Assembly (NCBI GenBank): GCA_905221605.1
Contig: CAJNDS010001990.1
Coordinates: forward strand, 118,501 to 182,500
Length of the DNA: 64,000 nt
Direction: 5' to 3'
Source of the DNA: Symbiodinium natans
Lineage: Eukaryota; Sar; Dinophyceae; Suessiales; Symbiodiniaceae
The notes under the pieces were generated by a model, which was not told where the DNA came from, made no database searches, and saw only the letters and a program-made list of their open reading frames with translations. A program made the position numbers and the translations under genes. Below are positions 39,764-50,775 of the stretch, piece by piece; position 1 is the first letter of the stretch, and every line of letters starts with the position of its first letter.

Positions 39764-39944
39764 GTTGAGGGCTTGAATATAAACTGAGAACCTACTTCAG
39801 TAGGGGGGGTTTCCTAAATAAAACCCACAGTCTTAGTAAATAGTATTCGGTTTAGGGTTTGCTGTGGGTTGATTGGGATGTCGGGTTCAGATTCAGCCTG
39901 AGGGCAAGGGATTATAAATGTCCCACTCACTGGACTCCGCACAG

Positions 39945-40017
39945 GCCATTTGGCCTGCTGCTGCTGGGCGCCGTGGCCACAGCGATGATGGAGCAGGACA
40001 GCTGTGCCTATCATCCG
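39945..40017 (+). CDS. Candidate exon with a hydrophobic segment
   Basis: Acceptor CTCCGCACAG and donor CATCCG/GTTTCA. It encodes PFGLLLLGAVATAMMEQDSC, a possible short membrane segment. Confidence 0.35.
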
Positions 40018-40192
40018 GTTTCAAGGTCTCATGCATTCATGATTTGGTCATGTGAATGCCGTAATTGAATTTGGCTCAGGTCAGGTCTGGCCAGTTCATT
40101 TGAAAAAACAAGTAAGAAGGACCACTCAGGACTAGCTAACGTTGATGAGGTCCACATCGCCAGTTTTCTGTCCATAGGTCCTCGCGCCGCCC

Positions 40193-41158
40193 ATGTCGAA
40201 AGGTGCGAACAGCGAGTACTGGCGCAATGTCACAAGGATGGGTGTGCCTCGGCCTTTCTGTGCAACATGTTTATTTCCTGGTGTTAAAACAAGCGCTTTT
40301 CATAGTAGACAGTATTTGCTTTTCTTGCAAGGAGGACAGGGCCGACCAGCGCTGGAGAAACCAATGGGGCGCAAAGGCCAAGCCAATGCCTGAGAGCAAG
40401 CCAAAACCAAAACCAAAAAGCAAAATGAAGGGAGGCAAGGCTAAGGGACAAGCGGCCTTTGCCCAAGCCTCCCCAGCCCAGGCCGCTCCAGCCCAGGCCG
40501 CTCCAGTCCAGGCCGCTCCAGCCCAGGCCGTTCCAGTCCAGGCCTCTCCAGCCCAGGCTGCTCGAGGTCAGGCCGCTCCAGCTCAGGCCGCTCCAGCCCA
40601 GGCTGCTCGAGGTCAGGCCGCTCCAGCTCAGCCCGCTCCAGCCCAGGCTGCTCGAGGTCAGGCCGCTCCAGCTCAGGCCGCTCCACCCCAGGCCGCTCCA
40701 CCCCAGGCAGCTCAAGCCCAGCAGCACCAGGCCGCTCCAGCCCAGGCCCCTCAGGCCGCTCCACCGCCCGCACCAAGGCCAAATGCATGGGAGGGACCAG
40801 TCCCTCGCAACGTGTTCGGTCCAGGCCCGGGACAGGACGTGGCCAGCGCTTCCATTGGTGGAGTCCAGATCCATGTGCATGCGCCTTGTCCGAGGTTGTG
40901 GCCATGGCCAAGGACTTCATGCGGCCTGCTTGGGATTAAGTAATTTGTTTAGCTGTTTTGTTGTTCAATCAATGACTTTAATCTTGTTATGTCAGCTAAG
41001 GCTGGAAGGGGCATCTTCGTTTCGATTGGCCGAGGCCCGACGAATCGAGGAGCATCGACGGGCCGTTCAAAACAATGTGCAGCAAAGCCAAAACAACGTC
41101 CGGGCCAACCAGCTGAAGGCTTGGCACCGACTAAGAAGTCTAGAATTGGGCCATTGAC
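40193..41158 (+). CDS. Low-complexity Ala/Gln/Pro-repeat protein, several exons
   Basis: First exon 40193-40228 (MSKGANSEYWRN, donor AAT/GTCACA). The second starts at 40332 (CTTGCAAG/GAG), phase 0: EDRADQRWRNQWGAKAKPMP, then a K-P-rich stretch and about 25 units of Q-A-A-P-A/Q-A-A-R-G. It ends I-G-G-V-Q-I-H-V-H-A-P-C-P with donor CCGAG/GTTGTG at 40894. Joining to 41001 (CAGCTAAG/GC) keeps frame into LEGASSFRLAEARRIEEHRR, a charged helix that stops at 41156. An alternative frame in the last exon (G-R-G-I-F-V-S-I-G-R-G) is also open. No known domain; likely disordered, perhaps binding RNA or protein. It lies at the left end of the array-free block. Confidence 0.5.
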
Positions 41159-41190
41159 TAACTAGCCAGCTTAATAAACCCACTAAAAAA

Positions 41191-41665
41191 GATGAATCAG
41201 ATTCGCCGGCTTCAGTGCTTTCATCACCAGGCCAAGGAGCTGGACCTGAAGAACCGCGAGGCCGAGGCCCGTTTGTGTCAGGCTGAGGCTGCGAAGAGGG
41301 CGAAGGCACGGTTTCAAAGCGGGTTGGGTGTCCAGATGTAGGGCACATGTAGAGACTGAGACTGTGATTCTTTCTATAGGATTTTTGGCCCCTTCGTTCA
41401 GGACTCTGGCAGTGCACGTGGCTCCATGGACTCCGGCCCAACCTCCAGCAGGGACCCACCTCCGCCTTCATTGCCTTCCGGCCCAGCCTGCAGCAGGGAC
41501 CAACCTTCGCCTGCAGTGTCTTCGTCTGCCTCCGCGTCTTCATCGCCTAAGGCTAAGAAGAAGAAAAAGAAGAAGGCGGGCAAGAAGGGCAAGAAGGGCA
41601 AGTCCAAGAAGGAGGACGCAAAAGCACCAGACAGTGGCCGCAGCGGCAAGCGGGCAAGGCCATGA
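41191..41665 (+). CDS. Possible 3' exons, Ser/Pro-rich with Lys-rich tail
   Basis: 41191 to about 41320 is open in two coding-like frames (one with QAKELDLKNREAEARLCQAE, one with SDSPASVLSSPGQGAGPEEP). The exon from 41400 (TTCGTTCAG/GAC) reads DSGSARGSMDSGPTSSRDPP and ends in a strongly basic tail (K-K-K-K-K-K-K-A-G-K-K-G-K-K-G-K-S-K-K), a likely nuclear localisation or nucleic-acid-binding tail, with a stop at 41663. Probably the end of the preceding gene or a separate short gene. Confidence 0.4.
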
Positions 41666-43403
41666 ATGGCCTTGATTGTTAAATATTAACATTAAATGAA
41701 TAAACAGGACAATCCTGGTCCATGGTCTCATGGTCTCTGCTACCCGGTTGAAAGGCCAGCCTTGCCCACCCGTGTCCTTGCCCTGTAGTCTGGGCCCTGT
41801 TCGCAGTTTGGACATGTTTGGACCATCCGCAAGCAGGCAGGAAAAAAAAGGCATGTGGACTCCTGCTCACAGTTGCACACACCGTAGGCTCATTGCTAGG
41901 TGCCGGACCCTGTACCCCCCATCAGCAGTATGTGTACAGGGCTTTCAGGGTTTTTTGGTTGTCTGGGCTTTCACTTGTCTCAGCCATGACAATCTGATCT
42001 TCGGCAGGACCGCCTGGCCAGTGCGACTTTCTTCAAGTGTCTCGGGCCTTGATTCATCGGTTGTGGTCTTCAGCAGGTCTTAGGGCCGGGTTTGATGGGT
42101 TTACCTTGTGGGGCACTATACTTTGTCTTGGGCATCGGTCATTCAAACGATGCTGCGAAAAAAAAATCAGACTCGCAAAACCTCCTGCCAGGGGTTTTCG
42201 TCCTGGTTCATGTTGATCGCCTGTGCCAGGACTTACATGTTTCCGGACATGGCCGTCCTTCTGCGTCGGAGGCTTCTGATGCTTTCTTGAAGCGGGCCTG
42301 TCTGGCATAACAAGTCGAATCTTGCAGGTGTGTCAATGTCTCGCATTTTAGCGAGGGTTCGGCCTGGGGTCTGTGCAGCCATGACGACAGGTCTGACATC
42401 GACTTCATCCATGTCCCTGGCAGGCTCGTGGCCTTGATTAATTAGTTAATTTTAATGCATTCCAGGAGCCAACAACACGATTGAAAGGTCATTTAGCATT
42501 CAGAAGAGAACAGTATGCGCAATGTAAGAGCAACACTTCGTACCAGGAGCATTGGTAGTTCAACTAGTAATTTAAAGAATGCATACATGCATACTCACCA
42601 TAATAGTCTTAGTCCAACAACCTGCCAGGAAAAGCCTCGACAGCTTCAAGTGCATTGCTAGGCCTGATCACCGTGACTGAAGCAGTCCTTTTTGGATTCC
42701 GGGGGTGACGGGACTCTGTACTCTTTCCAGGACTCGGACTGACTTCATGGCTCTGCGCTCTTCACCAAAGGCCAGTGACTCTGCTCCAGTCCTGTATCTG
42801 GAACTGGATACAGCAACCCATTGCCAGGTCGTTTTGGTTCCAGTCCCAGAGCCTTCTTGTGGAAGGCCCGCCCTTGTTTCCTTGCAAGCCGGCTTGAGGG
42901 TCTTCACTTGACAGGTCGAGGGCGACAGTGGTAGGCCTGCTGTTGGCTTTGCATTCAATCCATTCAGTCAGTCTGCATGCTTGCTGAAGCTGCTCAGTCC
43001 TTGCGACACCAGGCCTGGCCTCGACATGGGTAATTGCCATCCATGTGGAAGGCCGGGGCTCATCATCTCATTGCTATATTACTTTGAGTTGCCGGGTTGT
43101 GGGGTCTGACTTGCTGGCGCATGACAGCTAGTGGTTGAAGCATGTGCTGCTGCCGCAGGCTCTGATCTGAAGCTGACTTGCCACATGTAATCAGAGGCAG
43201 ACCGAAGCATGACAGCAACTCACGACATGATGATTAATTAGGCCAGGACTGTACTGTTAGGAGATGAGGCTCATCAGGGCCATGGACTTGGCAGAACTGG
43301 GCACTGACATGGCATTTTAGTCATATTGACGGACTAGACCGAGTTAGGCGCTGACTTGGTATCACATGTGGACTAGTAGGACTAGTGGCCTTTCAGCTTC
43401 AAA
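41666..43403. other. Intergenic stretch without a supported gene
   Basis: Non-repetitive, no telomere-type repeat. Short open frames on both strands lack splice or family support. Rich in CAGG, GGCC and CATG words typical of the surrounding block. Confidence 0.45.
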
Positions 43404-44089
43404 ATGGCGAGGCCGGCACCCGTTCAGATGGTCCCACCAGGGCCTCCCCCGTCGGACGAGGTCTTGTTCAGGCCACGTGAAAGTTGGACACCGCACCGTT
43501 CAGGGCTGCCGGACTTGAGGGTCTGGCAGGACGCGGTCAAATGCGTGCCTCGGCTTGTGGTGATGCAATGATGGATGGCATTGTTTAACGGTTTAGATTC
43601 AAAAGGTCCTTCATGTGCATTTTTCAACATTTCCAGACTACCCAGGTTGTGCTCAAGATCAGGGCCAACGCACCCGATCTTTACGCCGCTATGGTAAGGC
43701 TCGATCTCGATGTAGAGACATGGGCCGCTCCTTGTCTAACTTGCATAATAATTTTAAATGAGTCATCCCAAAGTTAGTACTTCATGCATATCTTGCCGGT
43801 GCTCGCTGTGGCTTGCTTGTTTCATGCCCTCATCTAAGGGGGTCTTATCGCTCCTGTCGCATTCGGAGGGGCGCAATGACGCTCACGCGATAGTCTCGCG
43901 CTTGCTGGTCGCTCGGTATCTGGACGGCATTCATTGTCATGTTCTTGTCTTGAGCAGCACATAGCCCTGGACGAGAAGCTGTGAATGAAAGCACCGCCGA
44001 GGTCGGTCAACCACGACGTCAGCAAGGCCGTGAGTGCGTTTGTGCGCGAACGCATGGACTACTATCGCGACTTGGCCGAAGCTTTCAAG
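43404..44089 (+). CDS. Gene with three in-phase exons and an in-frame TGA
   Basis: Exon 43404-43544 starts at an ATG: MARPAPVQMVPPGPPPSDEV, then L-F-R-P-R-E-S-W-T-P-H-R-S-G-L-P-D-L-R-V-W-Q. Exon 43637-43693 (TTTCCAG/ACT to GCTATG/GTAAGG) encodes TTQVVLKIRANAPDLYAAM. Exon 43958-44089 (TTGAGCAG/CAC to TTCAAG/GTTTGG) reads HIALDEKL, a TGA codon at 43982, then MKAPPRSVNHDVSKAVSAFV and R-E-R-M-D-Y-Y-R-D-L-A-E-A-F-K. All junctions are phase 0 and the frame is coding-like on both sides of the TGA. It is therefore a nonsense mutation, a recoded codon, or a second start at the following ATG. Family unknown. It probably continues into 44190-45500. Confidence 0.6.
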
Positions 44090-44193
44090 GTTTGGGATAT
44101 AGGGCACTAGGGCTGTCAATTTCGATTCAGGAACATGGATTCATCAGGGTAGACATCATTTCGCCCTCGTTGTCGTTGGCACTGCGTTCTGCC

Positions 44194-45498
44194 CACTTAG
44201 ACGACAGCCTCATCGTCCTCTACGACTTCGGGGCCAAGGGCCAGGACAAAAAGGGAGGGGGCGCGGACCCAAACAAGTCGGGGCCGAGGCCGGCCATGCG
44301 GACGGACTGTTTCACTTTTGGCGATTGGCAAAGATCGGTGGTTGGCCCGGGCCAAGGACAGGGCAAAGGCCAAGGTCCAGGACAGGGCAAAGGCCAAGGT
44401 CCAGGACAGGGCAAAGGGCAAGCAGGCCCTGCCCCCACACAAGGCCCAGCCCCAGCCCAAGGCCCAGCGCAAGGCCCAGCCCAAGAGCAAGCCCCAGGCC
44501 CAGCCCAAGAAGGCTCAGCCCCCACACAAGGCCCAGCCCCACACCAAGACAAGGCCCAGCCCAAGGAGCCCAAGACCCCGCCAAACCGATTCCCCAAGGC
44601 CCGTCTTCCAGCACAGGCCCAGATTCCGGCCCACCTCCAGGTTTCACGACAGCGGATGCCAAAGTCGAAATTGAGGAGGACTTGACTGGCGACCCATGGA
44701 ACAACGGGGTAGCCAGGCTGGAGGCTGAGGAGAAGGAGAGGCAGCAGAAGGAGGACTTGGCCAAAGCCAAGGCCAAGGCCAAGCAGGAGGCCATTGCCAA
44801 GTACGAAGCAGAGAAGAAGGAGGCCGAGGCAAAGGCCGCGACCAAAGCCAAGGAGGCGGCTGAGGCCGAGGAAAAGGCCAAGAAGGCGGCCGAGGCTGCG
44901 GCGGATGCGAAGCCGAGGAAGAGGGGGAGGTGGCCGAGAGTCCAGGCGAGAGGCGGAGCTCCTCGGCATGAGGCAAGGGGCCAAGGACCGAAGACAGTTG
45001 GTGCTCAACGCTTCGCAGAAGCCTGCCAAGGAGGAGGAAAGGGCAGAGGAGGAGAAGAAGGACAACGAGGAGGAGAAGAAGGACAACGAGGAGGAGAAGA
45101 AGGACAACGAGGAGGAGGAGGATTGGTGGGAGCAGGCCAAGGGCATGGCCAAGAAGGGGAAAGGCAAGACTGGCGGCCAGGGCTGGGGCCAGGGCTGGGG
45201 CCAGGACTGGGCCCAGGACCAGTGGGGTGGCGCAGGTGGCCAAGACTGGAAGGGCAAGGGAGGCGATCGGGGATCTGGTTGGGAGACCCAGAGTTTGAAA
45301 GATCAGATCTGGGGAGAGTCTTGGGACCAGGAATGGGACGACAAGCCATGGGTGTATCACCAGGGCTGCTGGTATTGTTGGAACAAGGCCACAAACCAGT
45401 GGGAGAGCGCCTTCGCTGCATGGACACACCCTCAGACACAGACGAGAGAGAGGGCAGACAGAGAAAGAGAGCGAGGGAGAGAGGAAGGAGAGAGATAA
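44194..45498 (+). CDS. Low-complexity Gly/Gln/Lys-rich protein with WW-like C terminus
   Basis: Probable downstream exons of the preceding gene (acceptor GCCCACTTAG/ACG). The 5' part is a K/Q/P/A repeat open in three frames. 44590-44920 reads D-L-T-G-D-P-W-N-N-G, then a long E/K/A coiled-coil-like helix. From about 44950, in another frame, come three K-K-D-N-E-E-E repeats, D-W-W-E-Q, several Q-G-W-G-Q-D-W repeats and a C-terminal W-V-Y-H-Q-G-C-W-Y-C-W-N-K-A-T-N-Q-W-E, which resembles the second and third strands of a WW domain. At least one frame change (44675-44950) must be an intron or a frameshift I could not place. Stop at 45496. It may bind proline-rich partners, if the WW-like part folds. 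Confidence 0.5.
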
Positions 45499-45503
45499 AA
45501 TAA

Positions 45504-47192
45504 ATGTACTTTTACATGCACATATGTGCAGTGTGGACCAAGGCGCGTATTCCAGTGATGATTGAGGACCTGGACCGCCCCGCCCGACGCCTTTCAATGG
45601 TCACCTGGCAGCAAGTCAGTGACTGAGGCTGATCCTAAGTGGTAGTGGGCACACAGACAGAAGCTGCTTCCTGCTGGCATTGAGGCTATCTGAATAATCG
45701 CATTGGCCATGACGTTCCAGCGCTGGGGTCCGGCCTTGGCCTGTCCAATGAAATAATGAGCGAGGACTACATTACAGTGACTACGGACATAAATCCTTGA
45801 CTCTAGTATGTCAACTGCTTTACAGTTACAGGACAGGGCCATTGCCAGAGTACATGCTGCTGGCGTTTTTCATGGCACAGGAATGGCCAGAATGGCCTAG
45901 TCTGACATCGGTGCATTACTCATGTTTAAAACAGCGTTGCCCGTGACTGCATGCCATGTACAGTGCAACTGGGGTTAGAGCTTAGAACATGATTGGTTCA
46001 ACTTGCCCACTGGCAGGCTTGGTGTCAGCTCGGGGTCGCTGGACAGGCGCTATTTCCAATCACTGTCATGGCTTTGTGCTGCGCTTGTCCTCGCATCATG
46101 CAGGTGGTCCTGCTCTGGGCACTCGGGCTGAGGTGGGGTGAAGACTGCTTGCTTGATCTTAGCCCTGGCCTGTTGCAATGGAAGGCTGGCTCCCGACAGT
46201 GGCCCGACGACCGCCACTGGAACGAGGCTCAAATTTAGTCTGGTGTCATTGTTGTTGTTGGCTTCTTGCAACCCACCTTCTTTCAACCCACCTCCTCCCC
46301 CCCACCCACCCCCCCCCACCCCCCCCCACCCCCCCCCCACCCCCCCCACCCCCCCCCCCCCCCCCCACCCCCCCCACCCACCCCACCCCACCCCCACCAC
46401 CCCACCCCCCCCCCCCCCCCCCCCACACGCCCCCCACCCCCCCCCCCCACCCCCCGCCCCCCTCCCCGCCCACCCCCCCCCCCCCGGGCCCTCCCCCCCA
46501 CCCCCACCACCCCCCCCCACCCCCCTCCACCACCACCCCCTTCTTTCATTGTTGAAGGCTACGACAGCAATGTTGGCATGGGCCTGCTGCAAAGGCGTAC
46601 ACCGCCTCGCTTAACAACATGTTGGTTGTACTTGTCATTCTTAGCCGCCATGACATGATCCACCCCTCTTGTCGACCTGTCCTCTCGGTTGCATTCCTTT
46701 CAGGCCCAGGGCGTTCGTCTTGTCCTGCTGATGATCTGGGCACTCCCTGCCCAGCAGATGATGCACACTGCTTAGTCGTTCTCTGAGGTGTGTCAGTTTA
46801 GTTCAGATTCATGGTTTGGGCCTCTAAGTCTAAGTGGTCTAGTCTGATGGCGTGATCGTTCTTTCAGCATGGCTGCAGGTCGCCCGGTCTGGACATGGTT
46901 TGGACGAGGCTAGGGCTTTCACTCAGACTCACAGGTAAGTAGAGTGCTCCAGCCGGGAATCCTGAGTCGGGCCAAACATTCTTCCAGTCAAATCTGGCAG
47001 GTACCTTGTGCTGCTGGGTCCCCCGTGATGATCGCCTTGCCGGCCGGACATGTTTTCATCGCTGAGAGCGACTGAGGAATCAGAATCATAATGTCGACTC
47101 AGCTTGGTTGATTTGTTGTTTGCAGTCCTGGTCCGGGTATCCTTGCTCATGGAATTTGCAACTGTCATGGGCATTTTCCGTCGGGTTCAAGG
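45504..47192. other. Intergenic stretch including a C-rich tract
   Basis: 45504-46260 and 46560-47190 are non-repetitive with no supported gene. 46290-46545 is a separate repeat feature. A fragment similar to the hAT-like transposase gene starts at 47193. Confidence 0.45.
46290..46545. repeat. C-homopolymer / CCCCACC low-complexity tract
   Basis: About 255 bp made almost only of C with scattered A, strongly strand-asymmetric and a potential i-motif/G-quadruplex. All open frames through it (poly-Pro, poly-Gly) are artefacts. Assembly or sequencing accuracy here is doubtful. Confidence 0.95.
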
Positions 47193-47248
47193 GACAGAGC
47201 AGCAACTCTCAGTTTAGCTTGACAGACGACTTTCTCACCTCAACCCGG
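47193..47248 (+). pseudogene. Fragment of hAT-like transposase gene
   Basis: About 55 bp closely similar to 59617-59680 of the transposase gene (TTTAGCTTGACAGACGACTT versus TTCAGCTTGACAGAGGACTT), encoding S-Q-F-S-L-T-[DE]-D-F-L-T-S-T-R, with a 10-bp deletion. Similarity stops at the ATG of the next gene. Confidence 0.7.
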
Positions 47249-47249
47249 C

Positions 47250-47990
47250 ATGGTGCGATATGTGCAGAAGGCCAGGACTGTTGTGGGCAGCCCGGTCAAG
47301 GCGGAGGTCAGGACTGTCGTGGGCAGCCCGGTCAAGGCGAAGGTCAGGACTGTTGTGGGCAGCCCGGTCAAGGCGGAGGTCACAGCCGCCACAGCCCCTG
47401 CAATCTTGTACCCCACTGTGTTGGACCTTGTGGCTGTCCCGGAGATCGGGACCGCGGCCATGCCCTTGGTCCGCCGCAGAGTCTCTTGCAAGTCCCGCAG
47501 CCAGGGCTATTACAATGTGGACACCATGTGCAATGTGAAGGTCGAGGCCAGGACAGACTCAGAGGCCGAGGCTGAGGATGTGGACACCGTGCGCAATGTG
47601 AAGGGCGAGGCCGGGACAGAGTCAGAGGCCAAGGCCTGTCCCAAAAGGACCCGGACACTTCCGCTGAAGTACAAGCGACGGGTGGAGAGCCACATTGCGT
47701 ACTACCAGAAGAACCCCTCGGCCACAATGGGGTCTGCGGCCAGATTCAGGAAGTGTGCTCTCGGCCTCGTCAAGGAGATTTGCCCCGACAAGAACCTCAA
47801 GGTCGAGAAGGCCGCGGTGGAGAAGTTGCAGCTGGCCGCTGAAGGACTGATAGAAAATTTCATAAAGGCCAGGCACATGATGCCCAGCTTACCAACTTTG
47901 AAGGTCATCGCGGACTCACTTGGGCCAGATCTCAGGATGACTCTGATGGATCCCAAGCTTAAGCTGCCAGTGGTCGGGACCAGGGCCTAG
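47250..47990 (+). CDS. Small basic protein, possible divergent histone H3 fold
   Basis: Single open exon of 246 codons from ATG to TAG. Residues 1-50 hold three copies of R-T-V-V-G-S-P-V-K-A-[EK]-V, a tail with S-P-V-K motifs. The middle has two repeats of V-D-T-[MV]-x-N-V-K-x-E-A-x-T-[DE]-S-E-A. From about residue 138 the order of elements follows histone H3: H-I-A-Y-Y-Q-K (as in R-R-Y-Q-K of helix N), F-R-K-C-A-L-G-L-V-K-E-I-C-P-D (as F-Q-R-L-V-R-E-I-A-Q-D), A-A-V-E-K-L-Q-L-A-A-E-G-L-I-E-N-F (as A-V-M-A-L-Q-E-A-C-E-A-Y-L-V-G-L-F), then a last helix with D-L-R-M-T. Identity is low and helix 1 carries about five extra residues, so this is inference. It could act as a DNA-binding or chromatin-like protein; it could also be an unrelated helical protein. 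Confidence 0.5.
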   Translation: MVRYVQKARTVVGSPVKAEVRTVVGSPVKAKVRTVVGSPVKAEVTAATAPAILYPTVLDLVAVPEIGTAAMPLVRRRVSCKSRSQGYYNVDTMCNVKVEARTDSEAEAEDVDTVRNVKGEAGTESEAKACPKRTRTLPLKYKRRVESHIAYYQKNPSATMGSAARFRKCALGLVKEICPDKNLKVEKAAVEKLQLAAEGLIENFIKARHMMPSLPTLKVIADSLGPDLRMTLMDPKLKLPVVGTRA

Positions 47991-47993
47991 TTC

Positions 47994-48247
47994 ATCCTAA
48001 ACACCAGGCAGCGCTACAGGTCGAGGGCTAGAGTCTAGGCCTTACGGTAAGTTGAGGCACTGGTCGGTCAGGACCAGGACCAGTAACTCCCGATAATAGG
48101 TATAAAACAGGTCCGACAGAGTCATCTTGAGATGGTCCACCTGGGGATTTTTTTTAGCTGCGAAATGACTGCGAGGACAGTCTTTCCAGGGGTAGAGGAC
48201 TCACTTCACTGGTCCTGGGGCAGATGACGCTGGAGAAACATGAGCTT

Positions 48248-48285
<38 letters not shown>

Positions 48286-48720
48286 CGCTCCTTCAACCAT
48301 TTCTTGTCAGTCTCTCCCAAGCCAGACACTCCTCTTTTCCATCCCTTGTGTGCCAGGTCCAGCTTCGAGAAGGTTCAAGCCGAGGAGGTTTCAACTTGTG
48401 AACCAGCATGTTAATGGCATTTGTCATGTTCTGGGTAGCTTCTGTCAGGACAAGGACAGCCCAGTTCCGTCAGGCCACTTACAAGGCGCAGGTCTCAGTT
48501 GCGCGGAGAAATCGGATAATAGTCTATTATTAGTATAATTTTACAATCAGGCTAATACCCTGGGGTAGCTGTGTAGCCGAAGCCAAAATGAACTTTTGCT
48601 TTTCTGGAGGGTAGGTTTTTGCATGAAGCCATGACTCAGAGCCATGTTTGGGATTCTGCAGATGGTAAACTTGCCAGGGCTTTGGGTTGGCGTGGGACTT
48701 TACTTGAGGCTTGCCGGGGA
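47994..48720. other. Intergenic stretch with a (TG)n microsatellite
   Basis: No supported gene. A (GT)n run of about 15 units lies at 48250-48282. The last part (48575-48610) has a single hairpin-like AAAATGAACTTTTGCTTTTC related to the hairpin families described nearby. Confidence 0.5.
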
Positions 48721-48721
48721 C

Positions 48722-49882
48722 CACAACACACTTTTCTGTGCCTGAAAAGTGCGTTTTAACTTAAACTCTTAAACCGAAACTGTTTCGGCTTTTGTTCATA
48801 GTGCTTCAATCCCCATAATGTTCGGCTGGTGTGCCAGCTTTGACAGTCAAAAAGCCTTGGTCCATCGCTCCCTTCGGGAACGGCACATTTCCAGGGCCTT
48901 TGCCATTGGCCTTGAGGAGCCCTAAGGCCGTTCTTGTCATTCAAAAAGCAAGTTTCTTCAAAGGGCGACTACCAAGACACTTCGAGGATCAGGCATGCCT
49001 TCATGGCTCTGTCGAAGCCAAAACACACTTTTCTGCAGTTCAAAAGTGCGTTTTGGCTTGTTTCCAGGACTCACAAGGAGTGTTTTGGGAGATCTGTGAA
49101 GTTGTGGTTCATGGTCAGTCGTTTTTGCCTTGGAGCTCGTCATTCAGTATGTACTTGAAGGCCCACTGTCTTCACAGGGTCTAGGGATCGGATCGCTCAA
49201 GCCTGAACGAGGGGCTGGTGTTGTTGAACCACATGCAATAGTATGGTGTAAAAGAAGCCAAAACACACTTTTCTGGTCCTCAAAAGTGTGTTTTGGCACT
49301 CTGGCATCGTCTGCAACCCCTTGAGCGAATGACATGCTTCCATGGCGCAACTTTACCTTTGATGTTAGGGCTCTTTAGGGATTCCGAACCCATGGGTAGA
49401 GGGCAGACCTTTAAGGCTCTGTCGAAGCACACTTTCCAGGGCCAGAAAAGTGCGTTTTCAGCCCCTGTCGAAGCCCAAAACGCACTTTTCAGGGCCAGAA
49501 AAGTGTGTTTTGGCGGGTTTTCATGACTCCGGGAGCCCCAAGGCCATTCAACGCACAGGTCGGGGAATCCAAAGGAAAGAAACCAGGTGTTGAACTACAT
49601 GATGATGCAAAACAAGCTTTTTAAACGCACTTTTCTGCTCGTCAACAGTGTGTTTTGGCCGCTGGCAAGGTCTGTAACCCCTTGAGCGAATGACATGCTT
49701 CCATGGCGCAACTTCACAGACCTTTATTAAGGCTCTACCTTTCAAGGCCAGAAAAGTGTGTTTTGGCTTCTTTTCATGACTCCGGGAGCCCCAAGGCCAT
49801 TCAACGCAACAGGGTCTGGGGATCGAATCGCTCAACCCCAAAACACAGACCTTTTCATGCCTGAAAAGTGTGTTGGCAAGTC
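48722..49882. repeat. Cluster of short hairpins, CACACTTTTC family
   Basis: About eight 30-45 nt inverted repeats with arms GCCAAAACACACTTTT and AAAAGTGTGTTTTGGC around a loop such as CTGGTCCTC (best copies about 49019-49056, 49257-49297, 49474-49513). Flanking sequence is also repeated (TGACATGCTTCCATGGCGCA at about 49330 and 49690; CATGACTCCGGGAGCCCCAA at about 49523 and 49776), so the cluster is partly a tandem array of units of about 250-360 bp. No coding sense. Confidence 0.85.
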
Positions 49883-49923
49883 CCAAAGCCAGGCTTGCTT
49901 TGGGGGAAGGCTCTTTCTTACTA

Positions 49924-49947
49924 TGTATATATATATATATATATATT
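49924..49947. repeat. TA microsatellite
   Basis: (TA)n of about 12 units at the end of the hairpin cluster. Confidence 0.9.
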
Positions 49948-50623
49948 GTTTCAATGCTGCATTCGATCGATTGGACCTTGGCTCGACACAGGTTTTGCTT
50001 TCTGTGGTGTTTGTAGTCCGCAATCAGGCGAACCATGCTGTAAACCATTCAATCAGCGACAGGTTATTAAGTATATTATGTTATGAGTTTCGAGTTCATT
50101 AGAGAAATATTCGGAAGGCATCCATGTAGTGGTGGTGGTACCCTCTTGTGCAACTGTTCTGATCATTTGCCGCCCCAGGTGCTTCGTGTGGCCTGGCCTG
50201 CCAACGCCGGTCGAGGCATCATCATGGTTGTCTTCTGCAAACTTCACCGGAGTCTGTGTCATTCATGTGCTGTCTTCGATGTGGCTTGCCAGGTTCCGCC
50301 AGCTGATGTCTGATCTGCGACTCCGGCCTTATACCAGGCCAGGCACTCAGCTGGGCAGGCTCTTCTCACTCAGTCTCTGTCGGGCTCTGGCCATATGTTT
50401 GGGCAGCATGCCAGTGAGTGGCAGCAGCAGCATTTGGCTTGGCAGCATTGGCCTTCGTCAATTGTGTTCGTTTTTTGTTGGACTTGGCAATGGCGACTTT
50501 CATGGGCTACGTGGCTGTGCCTGAGCGCTTTTGGCGTGGCGGAGCTGGCCATGAGCAGGCCTAGCTTGTTGCTCAGACCTGTCGCTTGTACATCATCCAT
50601 CCTGTGCTTCTCCCTCGTCACAG

Positions 50624-50695
50624 GTGTGGATGAACATCCCCACCTATGGCTCCATCGAGCATGCGGTCTTGGGAACACTGCGCGGCACGGCCAAA
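50624..50695 (+). CDS. Possible upstream exon of the next gene
   Basis: Acceptor CTCGTCACAG/GTG, then VWMNIPTYGSIEHAVLGTLR and G-T-A-K, donor AAAGC/GTGCCG. Composition is protein-like. The phase does not obviously match the next exon, so the link is unproven. 49950-50620 has no supported gene. Confidence 0.35.
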
Positions 50696-50775
50696 GCGTG
50701 CCGGACTCAGACTTACAAGCTGTGCATTGTTGCCGATTGTCAATTTGCTCTGGATGATACTTCGCAAGGCTGCAG

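Noticed and set aside
40064-40080. AATTTGGCTCAG as a relict dinoflagellate spliced-leader tail before the gene at 40193
   Set aside because: Only about ten bases match and the conserved upstream part of the leader is missing, so chance is likely.
44220-45597. Minus-strand frames of 345 and 317 codons over the Gly/Gln/Lys-rich gene
   Set aside because: Low-complexity shadows (poly-Leu and poly-Ser types) of the repetitive + strand coding region.
46050-46658. Poly-Gly and poly-Pro frames
   Set aside because: Produced by the C-homopolymer tract; no real coding signal, and sequence accuracy is uncertain there.
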